NCBI GenBank assembly: GCA_020638285.1
Contig: JACKIV010000001.1
Span: 434,001 to 498,000, forward strand
Source of the DNA: Rhodospirillales bacterium
Lineage (GTDB): Bacteria > Pseudomonadota > Alphaproteobacteria > Micavibrionales > Micavibrionaceae
Direction: 5' to 3'
DNA length: 64,000 bases
The position numbers and the translations under genes are program-made. The notes below the pieces were generated by a model. It did not search any database, was not told the origin of the DNA, and saw nothing but the letters and a program-made list of their open reading frames with translations. Below are positions 25,496 to 33,915 of this stretch, in pieces. The first letter of the stretch is position 1. The number at the start of each line of letters is the position of its first letter.

Positions 25496-26494
25496 ATGGA
25501 CGATCCTCTTTCTCCTGATTTTTTCTCCCGCCGCTTGAGCCGTCTCGGTTTGGCGGCGGATTCACGTCTGGCTCTGGCGGTTTCGGGTGGGCCGGATTCT
25601 ATGGCTCTTGCGCTTCTTGCGGCGGATTGGGTGCGTTCGTCCGGGCGCTCTGATGTTCCGGCTTTGATCGTCGATCATGGACTCAGGCCAGACTCGGCAC
25701 AGGAAGCGGAAATGGTCGCCGCGCGTCTGGGGCCCATCGTTGGTCTTTGCCCTGAAATACTGCGCTTGAGTCTTGGAAACCCGCGGACTGGTGTTATGGA
25801 GAAGGCGCGGGATGGACGTTATGCCTGTCTCGCGGCTCGGTGTTCAGAGGAGGGCATTTCATTTCTTCTCTTGGCTCACCATCAGGACGATCAGGCTGAG
25901 ACCCTTCTGATGCGTCTGGCTAAAGGGAGCGGTTTGGACGGATTGTGCGGAATGCGGGCGGTTCAGACCTATGATTCTCGTCTGACCTTGATCCGGCCTT
26001 TTCTGGATGTGCCCAAGCGTGCCCTTGTTGCAACATGTAAGGCTTTTGATGTTCCGTATGTTTCCGATCCGTCGAATGAGAATGAACATTATTTAAGGCC
26101 GCGCCTGAGGAAAGCCATGAAGGCCCTTGAAAAAGATGGATTGAGCGCCCCTCGTCTGGCGGTAACGGCGGCGCGTCTGGGCCGGGCGCGGGTGGCGCTG
26201 GAGACGATCTCGGCGCGAGCTTTCGAGGAAACGCGTCTGCCAGATGGATTCGGGTCGGTGTGTCTGGATGCTGAAGTCTTGAAGCAATGGCCGGAGGAAA
26301 TTCGCCTGCGTGTGATCCTGCTGGCCTTGTCTGTTCTTGATCCGGATTTCGTATCTTTGGATATCCGTCTGGAAAAGCTTGAAAAAATCGTCGATCTTCT
26401 GTTTCTGGATGAGCCGTTTCCTCGCCGGAGTCTGGGTGGATTTCTGTTTTCTCGCACGGACGGAGTCGTAACTCTGGAAAGAGAACGCCTCTGA
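25496..26494 (+). CDS. tilS: tRNA(Ile)-lysidine synthase
   Basis: TilS attaches lysine to C34 of the CAU-anticodon tRNA(Ile) with ATP, changing it to read AUA. The 332-residue product has the PP-loop SGGPDSMALAL near residue 30, LIVDHGLRPDSAQEAE, and LLAHHQDDQAETLLMRLAKG SGLDGLCGM (near 125), all diagnostic, plus NENEHYLRPRLRKAM. GCGGAG six bases before suits the ATG at 25496; a GTG at 25478 is possible. It converges on the next gene with only three bases between the stops. Confidence 0.92.
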   Translation: MDDPLSPDFFSRRLSRLGLAADSRLALAVSGGPDSMALALLAADWVRSSGRSDVPALIVDHGLRPDSAQEAEMVAARLGPIVGLCPEILRLSLGNPRTGVMEKARDGRYACLAARCSEEGISFLLLAHHQDDQAETLLMRLAKGSGLDGLCGMRAVQTYDSRLTLIRPFLDVPKRALVATCKAFDVPYVSDPSNENEHYLRPRLRKAMKALEKDGLSAPRLAVTAARLGRARVALETISARAFEETRLPDGFGSVCLDAEVLKQWPEEIRLRVILLALSVLDPDFVSLDIRLEKLEKIVDLLFLDEPFPRRSLGGFLFSRTDGVVTLERERL

Positions 26495-26497
26495 TTT

Positions 26498-28114
26498 TTA
26501 TCCGCCCAGGACAAAGTGAAGGGCGTTCTGGACAGGGTGCCAACCGAAACCAGCCTCACGCAGGCCAACTCTCAGTTCATGCCGCTCGCCTCGGTCCATA
26601 TGTCCCAGTCCAACGACGGCAGTTGCTCCCAGAAGATCTCTGACAGGATGGGAAGAGGGGTTGGCATAAGAGACAGGCATGCCGGGGCGCCAGCCGGGCG
26701 GCGGTCCCGGATCGTATCCTGCCTGCGGGGCGAAACTGTTTCTGAGAGGTCCGCCGTTCCATCTGATACCGCTGGATAGTTCTCTTTCATAAGATCCGAC
26801 AAGTGGGACGTTACGGGGCGCGACATAATAGGCCCCGGCGGCGGCAGGGGCAAAAGCGCGACGTGCCGGACCCGAGAAAGAAAGGTCATAGGATGCCGTT
26901 TGAGTTTCCGGAATCCGAGTTTGATCATTGTAACCCGAAGACCAGACTGATCGTGGCGCGGTCGGGTGGACTGAAACATCCCGATAAGTTGTTTCAGGCT
27001 CCGGTCCTGCCGTTCTGTCATTCCATCCCGCATGGTTGGCGGTGGCGGAGGAAAAGGCCGCGACCGGATCGATTTCCCGGCTGTTCCCGCGCTCTTGTCT
27101 TAAAAGCCCTCGCAGTTCCTGAGCCTCGGCCCGAATTTCCTGACGGGATTGAGGATTGCGAGCTTCTGCGCGCAAATCGCGGTTGGCGAAGTTGGCGGCG
27201 TGGGCCTGCTGGGCGTGAGTCCACCCGTCTGTCGTTCCGTTGTTCATCGCCTCCCGGACTCGGTTCTGAAGTCGCTCAAGCCGTTCAAATCTATGTTCCC
27301 GGTTGCCAACCCTTTGGGACGGATCTTCGGACTGCGCGCCAGCGGTGTCGGGTTGTTGTTGGCGGTGTCTTTCCATACGGATATTGGCCGGGCCGACGCC
27401 GCCGGATTGAAGACCTTCACGGACGGCTTTAGCTTCTGACCGGATGTCCTGCCGTGTCTCACGGTTGAGGATGTCCTGAGACAGATCGCGATGAGTGAAT
27501 TTCTCCGCCGCCGCGCGTTGTTCTTCGGTCCATGTGGAGGCTGACCCGTCCGCCAGAGCCGTTGCTGTCCGATCCTGTAATTTTGTCAGACGGGCAAGAC
27601 GCTCTTCGGGGCTGCGTTTTTGGCGTCCGCCTTCTTCACCCCTTTCGGTGCGGGATCGTCGTTCGCTGGAAGGGGATTCAGAAGGAGGGGCGTTTCCTTC
27701 CGGAGAGTTTTCGTGCGTACTTTTTGTGGAAGCGCTCCCGGTCTTTGTTCTATTTCCGTCGGGGTCAGCCTGCCGTTCAGCCAAAGCTGTACCATTCAGG
27801 GCTTTTTCGCCATGGGTGAGGGCATCCTGACAGGCATAATAATATCTGTAAGCCTGAGCGGCCCGCTCTTCGCCTGCGGGAATTTTTTCCAGACTGGAAA
27901 CGGGTGAGCGCTCGGCCGAAGCATTGTACAGCCGCGCATCAGCGTAGAAATCGGCTTTGATCTTTGGGTCATTGCGCATGTCCGCTGCCCAGACCTGCAA
28001 GTCCTCAATTTTTTTAATCTGTTCCGGGTAGGGAAGGGCCAGAAACGTTTTGCGGGACAGGAAGGGGGTTTCCTTATCTGGATTTTTTTCGCCTGTTTCG
28101 GACGGTTCTGACAT
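26498..28114 (-). CDS. Unknown protein with an internal duplicated domain
   Basis: A 538-residue, charged, glutamine- and arginine-rich protein that I do not recognise. Residues about 10-105 form a helical N-terminal part. A low-complexity Ser/Glu/Arg linker follows. Two copies of a 60-65 residue unit come next: RLARLTKLQDRTATALADGS ...HRDLSQDI...RQDIRSEAKAVREGL (about 173-236), and RLERLQNRVREAMNNGTTDG ...NRDLRAEA...RQEIRAEAQELRGLL (about 275-338). The C-terminal third is Pro/Gly/Tyr-rich and ends in a short conserved-looking block with two His. There is no signal peptide. AGAGG precedes the ATG at 28114; a GTG three codons earlier is the alternative. Confidence 0.75.
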   Translation of the reverse strand: MSEPSETGEKNPDKETPFLSRKTFLALPYPEQIKKIEDLQVWAADMRNDPKIKADFYADARLYNASAERSPVSSLEKIPAGEERAAQAYRYYYACQDALTHGEKALNGTALAERQADPDGNRTKTGSASTKSTHENSPEGNAPPSESPSSERRSRTERGEEGGRQKRSPEERLARLTKLQDRTATALADGSASTWTEEQRAAAEKFTHRDLSQDILNRETRQDIRSEAKAVREGLQSGGVGPANIRMERHRQQQPDTAGAQSEDPSQRVGNREHRFERLERLQNRVREAMNNGTTDGWTHAQQAHAANFANRDLRAEARNPQSRQEIRAEAQELRGLLRQERGNSREIDPVAAFSSATANHAGWNDRTAGPEPETTYRDVSVHPTAPRSVWSSGYNDQTRIPETQTASYDLSFSGPARRAFAPAAAGAYYVAPRNVPLVGSYERELSSGIRWNGGPLRNSFAPQAGYDPGPPPGWRPGMPVSYANPSSHPVRDLLGATAVVGLGHMDRGERHELRVGLREAGFGWHPVQNALHFVLGG

Positions 28115-28251
28115 GTCTTGCACACCTCTTCGGCGGATTTAATTTTCCATTTCAAATCATGTGGATGGTAGATTTTTTCTCAAGACTCTCCGCCCACGCC
28201 TTCATTGTCGCACAACGGGGAGGTCTTTTGCAAAAAGCGAGGGTGAAGAGG

Positions 28252-29910
28252 TCAGCTTCCGGTTTGCAACAAGCGGTCGGCGGCGGCTCGGGCTTCCTGC
28301 GTGACCTGTGCGCCGGAGAGCATGCGGGCGATTTCCTCGCGCCGGGCGGTATCGGATTCGAGGGGCAGGACGAGGGTCCGGACATCGGAATCGCCTTTTT
28401 TAACAACGATCCAGTGCCGATCTGCGCGGGCGGCAACTTGCGGGGCGTGGGTGACGACCAGAACCTGACGGCTTTTGGCCAGCCGGGCGAGCCGTTCGCC
28501 TACCGCGTCCGCCGTGGCTCCGCCGATGCCGGAGTCGACCTCATCGAAAATCAGGGTTCCGGCGATTCCGGCGCGCGCCATGACGACTTTCAGGGCCAGC
28601 ATGAACCGCGCCATTTCGCCGCCAGAGGCGATTTTGTCGATGGGGCCGGGCTCGGCGCCCGGATTTGTGGCCACCAGAAACCGCACCCGCTCGATGCCCT
28701 CCGGTCCCCATTCGGCTTCGGGCAAGGGGTCGAGGACGGTCACGAATCGGGCTTTGTCGAGTTTTAAGGGCGGCAGTTCCTTGCCCACGCTTGCGTCCAG
28801 CGTCTGGCCCGCGCGCAGACGAAGGGCGGAAATTTTTTCGCTTTCCGCGATATAAGCGGCTTTGGCCTGCGTAACCGCGCGCTCCAGATCGACAAGGCCG
28901 GATTCAAACGATTCCATCTCGCGCAGGCGGGCATCCAGCGTTTCAAGCAGGCCGGGCAGGTCGTCGATCCGGCAGGCATGCTTGCGGGCTTCGGCGCGCA
29001 GGTCAAACAGGCGGCTTTCTGTGTTTTCGAGACTTTCCTCTTCTTCGCCGGATGCATCGGCCATGGATTCCATTTGTGCGGCGGCATCACGTATTTCGGT
29101 GCTGGCCCGGTCGAGTGCCGCCAGAACGGAGTCCATTTCCGATCCGCCTTTATCTCCAAGCCGCCCCAAAATCCGCTGTGCCTGAAGGATCTGGCGATCT
29201 GCGCCGTCTCCACCCACGATGCATTCCAGCGCGTTGCCCAATGTCTCAAGCAGGTGTGCGCGGGCCTGAAGCCGTGTGCGGGCGGTGCTTAAGAATTCTT
29301 CTTCTCCGGGTTGGGGGTTGAGTGCGCGCAGATCATCCAGTGCGCCGCGCAGCCACTCTTCATCCGCTGCCGCGCGTGCGGCTTTTTCGCGGGCATCTTT
29401 CAGGGCGCGGGCTTTGCCCTGCCAGTCGGCCCACAAAGCGGGCAGGGGCGAGATGATTTTTCCGGCGGAATCGAGCAAAGACCGGTGCGTGCGCTGATCG
29501 AGCAGACCTTGCGTTTCGAACTGGCTGTGAATTTCCACCAGCATGCCACCGGCAGAGCGCAACAGGCCGATGCTGGCGGGCTGATCGTTGATCCATGCGC
29601 GGCTGCGTCCATCGGGGGATAGCGCCCGCCGCAAAATCAAGGGCGATTCCACCTCAAGCCCCTGCGCTGACAAAAAGGCAAAAACAGGGTGGTCTAAGGC
29701 GATGTCGAATTCGGCTGTGACGGCGGCTTGATCCGTCCCGCGCCGGACCAGTCCCGCATCGGCCCGCCCGCCCAGCGCAAGACTCAAAGAGTCTAGCAGA
29801 ACTGATTTTCCTGCACCCGTCTCTCCCGTCAGGACGCACAGACCTGCGCCGAAGGCAACCGTCAGGCGGTCGACGAGAACGACATTCTGAATCGTCAGGC
29901 TGGCAAGCAT
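28252..29910 (-). CDS. recN: DNA repair protein RecN
   Basis: RecN is an SMC-like ATPase that tethers broken DNA ends for recombinational repair. The 552-residue product has Walker A GETGAGKSVLLDSLSLALGG (residues 28-47), a long central coiled coil (about 150-370), and the C-terminal half with SGGEMARFMLALKVV signature and IFDEVDSGIGGATADAVGER Walker B. MLASLTIQNVVLVDRLTVAF at the ATG 29910 is the standard start; upstream in-frame starts overlap the dps promoter. No obvious LexA box was identified. Confidence 0.96.
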   Translation of the reverse strand: MLASLTIQNVVLVDRLTVAFGAGLCVLTGETGAGKSVLLDSLSLALGGRADAGLVRRGTDQAAVTAEFDIALDHPVFAFLSAQGLEVESPLILRRALSPDGRSRAWINDQPASIGLLRSAGGMLVEIHSQFETQGLLDQRTHRSLLDSAGKIISPLPALWADWQGKARALKDAREKAARAAADEEWLRGALDDLRALNPQPGEEEFLSTARTRLQARAHLLETLGNALECIVGGDGADRQILQAQRILGRLGDKGGSEMDSVLAALDRASTEIRDAAAQMESMADASGEEEESLENTESRLFDLRAEARKHACRIDDLPGLLETLDARLREMESFESGLVDLERAVTQAKAAYIAESEKISALRLRAGQTLDASVGKELPPLKLDKARFVTVLDPLPEAEWGPEGIERVRFLVATNPGAEPGPIDKIASGGEMARFMLALKVVMARAGIAGTLIFDEVDSGIGGATADAVGERLARLAKSRQVLVVTHAPQVAARADRHWIVVKKGDSDVRTLVLPLESDTARREEIARMLSGAQVTQEARAAADRLLQTGS

Positions 29911-29935
29911 AGGAGAAGAATAAGCAGTCTTTGCG

Positions 29936-29963
29936 TTGAAAGACAAGAGAATCGGACTATATT
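29936..29963 (+). promoter_or_regulatory. Promoter of the dps gene
   Basis: TTGAAA (29936-29941) and TATATT (29958-29963) with a 16-base spacer, 22 bases before the ATG at 29986 and about 50 before the GTG at 30013. It lies in the 75-base divergent gap between recN and dps, so recN must be served by an overlapping promoter. Confidence 0.6.
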
Positions 29964-29985
29964 TCAAAAGGAAGTTTTCCTGTCC

Positions 29986-30453
29986 ATGTGTGACGCAAAG
30001 GGAGTTAAAATCGTGAGCAACAAATCTTCTCTGGCCAAAGGATTGACGCAGGTTCTGGCCGATACGTTCGTCCTGTATTTCAAAACCCACAGCTTTCACT
30101 GGAATGTGACAGGCCCGCAGTTCAAGAGTCTGCATGACCTGTTTGCTCTTCAGTATAACGAAATCTGGATCGCAACGGACGAGATCGCCGAGCAGATCCG
30201 GACGCTGGGTGGGTGGGCACCGAACGGATTTAAGGATATTTTATCTGCCGCGACCCTCAAGGAAACGGGGCAGTTGCCGGATGCGTCCGGCATGGTGTCG
30301 CAACTGGCCGCCGACAACCGCGCCATCGCCCAGTCGATCTATCCGGTTCTGCGCGCGGCGCAGGAAGCGGGGGACGAGGCTGTGGCGGATCTTCTCATCA
30401 CCCGGATTCAGGCGCATGAGAAAGCCGCATGGATGCTCGAAAGCAGCCTGTAG
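29986..30453 (+). CDS. dps: Dps-family ferritin-like DNA protection protein
   Basis: Dps forms a 12-subunit shell that oxidises and stores iron and protects DNA from oxidative damage. The 155-residue protein shows the ferroxidase pattern FKTHSFHWNVTGPQFKSLHD LFALQYNEIW (residues about 32-61) with its His and Asp/Glu residues, then a four-helix layout. Start uncertain: the ATG at 29986 has AAGGAAG upstream, but a GTG at 30013 has GGGAG eight bases before it and gives MSNKSSLAKGL, closer to other short Dps proteins. Confidence 0.92.
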   Translation: MCDAKGVKIVSNKSSLAKGLTQVLADTFVLYFKTHSFHWNVTGPQFKSLHDLFALQYNEIWIATDEIAEQIRTLGGWAPNGFKDILSAATLKETGQLPDASGMVSQLAADNRAIAQSIYPVLRAAQEAGDEAVADLLITRIQAHEKAAWMLESSL

Positions 30454-30462
30454 CGTCCGTTC

Positions 30463-30921
30463 TCAGGCAGGCTCGGTGACAATGTGTAGAAAAGATTTCG
30501 CCACTTGGCCAGCGAAGTCCGTTTTCCCGAGCAGGGCTGTGTCTCCGGCCTGTTCGCCCAGTCCGAGGGCGGCGGCCTTCTCAAGATAGGCCTTCTGACG
30601 ATCTTCGAGTGCGGCGAGTTTTCGGGATACCCTCTCGAACTCGGTGTTGAGGCGTAGACCTTCCAGAGCCAGAAGAAGGGCTGGGAAGTCCGGGTTTTCC
30701 GGAATATTAAGGGCTGTCCGCGCTTCCGCACTCTCCCAAAATCTGTGAGATTGGAAATCTGTAATTCCGCTCCAGTTCAGAGAATTGGGGATTGTTCCTT
30801 TCAAGGCGGCGCAGCAGTCTTCAACCGCTTTTGGGTCAGAGAGGCTCCTTGGATTTGACAGGATATTCCGGACGTTTTTCCATGCGGATACGGCAATGGC
30901 CCTGTTTGCTTCCATACTCAT
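30463..30921 (-). CDS. Hypothetical soluble protein
   Basis: A 152-residue, mostly helical, soluble protein (MSMEANRAIAVSAWKNVRNI ... LAALEDRQKAYLEKAAALGL) with no signal peptide, membrane segment or motif I recognise. Two cysteines are adjacent near residue 37. AGAAGGG precedes the ATG at 30921. A perfect 15-base palindrome lies about 30 bases upstream of the start. It converges on dps with nine bases between the stops and lies 90 bases downstream of the RNase J gene. Confidence 0.65.
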   Translation of the reverse strand: MSMEANRAIAVSAWKNVRNILSNPRSLSDPKAVEDCCAALKGTIPNSLNWSGITDFQSHRFWESAEARTALNIPENPDFPALLLALEGLRLNTEFERVSRKLAALEDRQKAYLEKAAALGLGEQAGDTALLGKTDFAGQVAKSFLHIVTEPA

Positions 30922-30949
30922 GATACAACCCTTCTGTTGCTTTTTGCGT

Positions 30950-30964
30950 TTTCGTAATACGAAA
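30950..30964. promoter_or_regulatory. Candidate operator palindrome
   Basis: TTTCGTA-A-TACGAAA is a perfect 7-base inverted repeat around one base, 29-43 bases upstream of the hypothetical gene starting at 30921. Size and position suit a dimeric repressor site. The regulator is unknown. Confidence 0.45.
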
Positions 30965-31011
30965 CAGGGAGGGCGTCAAGGTAAAAATATGGGAAATTTA
31001 GAGTGTGGTGT

Positions 31012-32709
31012 TTATACCCGTACGATATGCGTCGTGATTTTCGGTTTCATTCCACGCTCATGCTGGACGAAACGGCGCACGCCGATTCGGATTTCTTCGC
31101 TCAGGAAGGCGTCATCCAGAATTTCCTCATCCGTCATGTCGTCGAGTATTTCCAGAATTTCATCGACGATCTCAGACTCAAACCCCTGTTCTGACGGGTG
31201 TTTCGGGTCCACGAGGCCGACACTGGTGATTTTCGGCTCGGCCAGAATTTTGCCTGTTTCGTCCAGAACGACCGTCACATGGACCGCGCCGGAAAACTGA
31301 AGCTTGCGCCGCGCGCCGATGGCGGCATGGTCGGCGGAGATAATCCGTCCCTGATCGATGGCCAGAAGGCTTGTGGGGACCTGTCCCACCACTTTGGGCG
31401 TACCGGGGCCAAGGCGAATGACCGATCCGTTCGTCGGAACGATTGTGGCGGGAACCTGACAGGTCCGCGCCAGCTCTGCGTGGGCTTCGAGCTGGGTTCT
31501 CTCTCCGTGAACGGGAACCACGAGCGCCGGGCGCAGCCAGCCGAACATGTCCGTGATTTCCTCGCGGCACGGGTGGCCGGAAATATGGATAGGCAGGGCG
31601 GTGTCTTCGGCGCTGATGACCCGGATTCCCGTGGCGGCAAGGTTGTTTTTAACGGCGTTGATGGCTTTTTCATTGCCCGCAATGGCGCGGGAGGAAAAAA
31701 CAACCGTATCGCCCCGGTGGAACCGGACATAGGGATGTTCGCCTCGCGCGATACGCGACAGGGCGGCCCGGGTTTCGCCCTGGCTGCCTGTGATCACCAT
31801 CACGACTTTTTCGGCGGGCAGGGCGTTGGCCTCTTCTGCTGAAATGAAATCGGGGATGTCCTGAAGGAACCCGCAGGATTTGGCGGCTTCAACCATTCTT
31901 TGCAGGGAAAATCCCACGAGGGCGACCTTGCGTTTGCAGTGCTGGGCGGCTTTGGCGATGTTCCAGATCCGGGCGATGTGCGAGGAGAAAATCGTGATGC
32001 CGACCCGGCCCGGACTGTCCGAGAAAACAGCCTCCAGACCTTTTTGCGTGTCGCGCTCCGCCCCGGCCCGTCCGGGAACTTCGGCGTTTGTGGAATCTCC
32101 GATATAGGCCATAATCCCCGAATCGCCCGCTGCGCGCAGGGTCTGCGAGTCCGTCGGCGGTCCGATGACCGGATTGGGGTCCAGATGCCAGTCGCCGCTG
32201 TGCGCGATCCGGCCCGCAGGCGTATCAATCAATAAAAACAGGCAGTCAGGAATCGAGTGCGCGACATGCACGCAGCGGATCGTAAAGGGGCCAAGCGTTA
32301 TGACATCTCCGGGAGAGACAATACGGATATCCGCATTGCGCGGGCCCAGTTCGTCGATTTTTCGCCGCAGGACCTTTGCCGTAAAGCGGCTACAGTAAAC
32401 CGGGCAGTTCAGGCGGGGCAGGAGATAGGGTACCGCGCCCACATGGTCTTCGTGCGCGTGGGTGACGAACAGGCCGAGCAGGTCTTTCCCCACATCGGCC
32501 AAAAGGGTCGGGTCAGGCAGCAACAGGTCAATACCGGGGTGACGATCGTCGGCAAATCCAATCCCCAGATCGACGCCCAGCCATTTTCCGCCATAGGTAT
32601 AGGCGTTCAGATTGACGCCGAATTGCTCCGCGCCGCCCAGAGGCACAAAGTGCAGGGCATTCGGGTCCAGATCAAGCGGCATAGGCGGAAGGGGCGTTTT
32701 TTTCTTCAT
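31012..32709 (-). CDS. rnj: Ribonuclease J
   Basis: RNase J is a zinc metallo-beta-lactamase-fold enzyme with 5'-3' exo- and endonuclease activity in mRNA decay and rRNA maturation. The 565-residue protein has the ligand motif THAHEDHVGAVPYLL near residue 80, HSGDWHLDP, GDSTNAEVPGR, the beta-CASP motif ITGSQGETRAALSRIA and PVHGERTQLEAHAEL, in correct order. The C-terminal domain (about 480-565) is kept and acidic. Alphaproteobacteria commonly have RNase J beside RNase E. Length is normal. Confidence 0.95.
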   Translation of the reverse strand: MKKKTPLPPMPLDLDPNALHFVPLGGAEQFGVNLNAYTYGGKWLGVDLGIGFADDRHPGIDLLLPDPTLLADVGKDLLGLFVTHAHEDHVGAVPYLLPRLNCPVYCSRFTAKVLRRKIDELGPRNADIRIVSPGDVITLGPFTIRCVHVAHSIPDCLFLLIDTPAGRIAHSGDWHLDPNPVIGPPTDSQTLRAAGDSGIMAYIGDSTNAEVPGRAGAERDTQKGLEAVFSDSPGRVGITIFSSHIARIWNIAKAAQHCKRKVALVGFSLQRMVEAAKSCGFLQDIPDFISAEEANALPAEKVVMVITGSQGETRAALSRIARGEHPYVRFHRGDTVVFSSRAIAGNEKAINAVKNNLAATGIRVISAEDTALPIHISGHPCREEITDMFGWLRPALVVPVHGERTQLEAHAELARTCQVPATIVPTNGSVIRLGPGTPKVVGQVPTSLLAIDQGRIISADHAAIGARRKLQFSGAVHVTVVLDETGKILAEPKITSVGLVDPKHPSEQGFESEIVDEILEILDDMTDEEILDDAFLSEEIRIGVRRFVQHERGMKPKITTHIVRV

Positions 32710-32811
32710 GGTGCGGTGTTCTGGCCTTTTTTAACGAAGGATTTCAGCGTGGAAAGACCCTTGCATGTCAGCCCCTGTCTTGTCAAAGGATTACAGTGCG
32801 CGGGGCAAGCA

Positions 32812-33885
32812 TCATCCATTCATCAGATAGCCGATCACAAGGGTTTGCGGTACGCTCAAGAGGGGCAGGATAAAGGCAGCTTTCCAGGAATGGGTCAATT
32901 GGCGCAGGACCATGATTTCCGTATAGTCCGTCGCAACGCCCGCCATCAGAAAGGCAAATCCGTTGCCCGGCGCTCCCGCGCGCGTGAGCAGGTCTGCGGC
33001 GATGGGGGCGGAGCCCTCGGAGCAGACCTCGATGACGGTTGCGGCCAGAAGCGTCAGGGCCAGTCCAGCCAGGGTGGGGCCGAACCAGTGTGCGAACATC
33101 GTATCGGGCATTCCGGCCCGGATCAGGGAAGCCAGGACCGCGCCGAAGACAATCCAGCGCAGCACCATCTGGCCTTCGCGCCAGCCATCTTTCAGGACGG
33201 CGCCGAAGAACCCGAAAGTCGGGCGAAAGCTGCAAAGGCGAGCCTTCAGATCGGGCCAGATCCTGTATCCTTCTGGAAGATCAACGGTATAGGTTCGATG
33301 CGGCAGTTTGTTGTCCCGGACCAGCCGCGCCACCATCCATCCCGTGGACAGGGCAATGGCCGCCGAGAAAACGACATAGAGCAGCGTCCATTTCAGGCCA
33401 ATCAGAGCCACCAGAACCAGGGTCAGGGAAAAGGAATTCCACGGACTGGCGATCAGAAACGCCATAATCTGGGCCAGCGACGCGCCGCGTTCATAAAGCT
33501 TGGCGGCGACCATCAAAATGCCGTGAGAACACAGATCCAGCACCAGCCCGGCCAGCGTCGCCCGTACAATACCGCCGAACGTATCGCCGCGCCCGAGCAT
33601 GGCGGCCACATATTCGCGGGGCATGCGGTGCATGACGCCTACAACCACGAAGGCAAGCGCAAGGCCCCACCACATCTGGCCAAAAAGGCTTAAGGCGCTG
33701 TACGAAAAGGCAGCGGCGAACACGCCGACAAAGGGCAGGGGCGCGCCAAGGAGTGCGCCAAGCCCCCAGACGATCAGCCCCGTTGCCAAGGCGCCCAGAC
33801 TACCGTGGAAAACCGGGTCAAAGGAAAAACGCCCCGACGTCGGGGCACCTTGCGGGGGTGGGGGATGCATATCGCACGAGGACAT
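32812..33885 (-). CDS. Permease of the DUF318 / ArsP-like family
   Basis: A 357-residue integral membrane protein with eight or so hydrophobic segments (for example LGALATGLIVWGLGALLG, WWGLALAFVVVGVM, TLLYVVFSAAIALSTGW). It contains two related motifs, DLCSHGILMVAAKLYERGAS and EVCSEGSAPIAADLLTRAGA, typical of the predicted-permease family that includes ArsP and YraQ. A role in metal or organoarsenical export is possible but not shown. A strong terminator-like hairpin lies within codons 13-19 of the ORF and no good ribosome site precedes the ATG at 33885, so the true start is uncertain; the membrane domain only begins near residue 30. Confidence 0.75.
   Translation of the reverse strand: MSSCDMHPPPPQGAPTSGRFSFDPVFHGSLGALATGLIVWGLGALLGAPLPFVGVFAAAFSYSALSLFGQMWWGLALAFVVVGVMHRMPREYVAAMLGRGDTFGGIVRATLAGLVLDLCSHGILMVAAKLYERGASLAQIMAFLIASPWNSFSLTLVLVALIGLKWTLLYVVFSAAIALSTGWMVARLVRDNKLPHRTYTVDLPEGYRIWPDLKARLCSFRPTFGFFGAVLKDGWREGQMVLRWIVFGAVLASLIRAGMPDTMFAHWFGPTLAGLALTLLAATVIEVCSEGSAPIAADLLTRAGAPGNGFAFLMAGVATDYTEIMVLRQLTHSWKAAFILPLLSVPQTLVIGYLMNG
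33825..33846 (-). terminator. Rho-independent terminator-like hairpin after gltX
   Basis: On the minus strand GCCCCGACGTCGGGGC (33831-33846, a perfect 16-base palindrome) is followed by G and five T. It lies about 70 bases downstream of the gltX stop, as a gltX terminator should, yet inside the annotated start of the permease ORF. It could be an attenuator or show that the permease starts later. Confidence 0.65.
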
Positions 33886-33915
33886 GGGATGAGTATAGAC
33901 CGGAACGGGCCGGGG

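Noticed and set aside
32257..33693. 478-codon plus-strand frame across RNase J and the permease
   Set aside because: Gln/Gly-rich shadow over two well-supported minus-strand genes.
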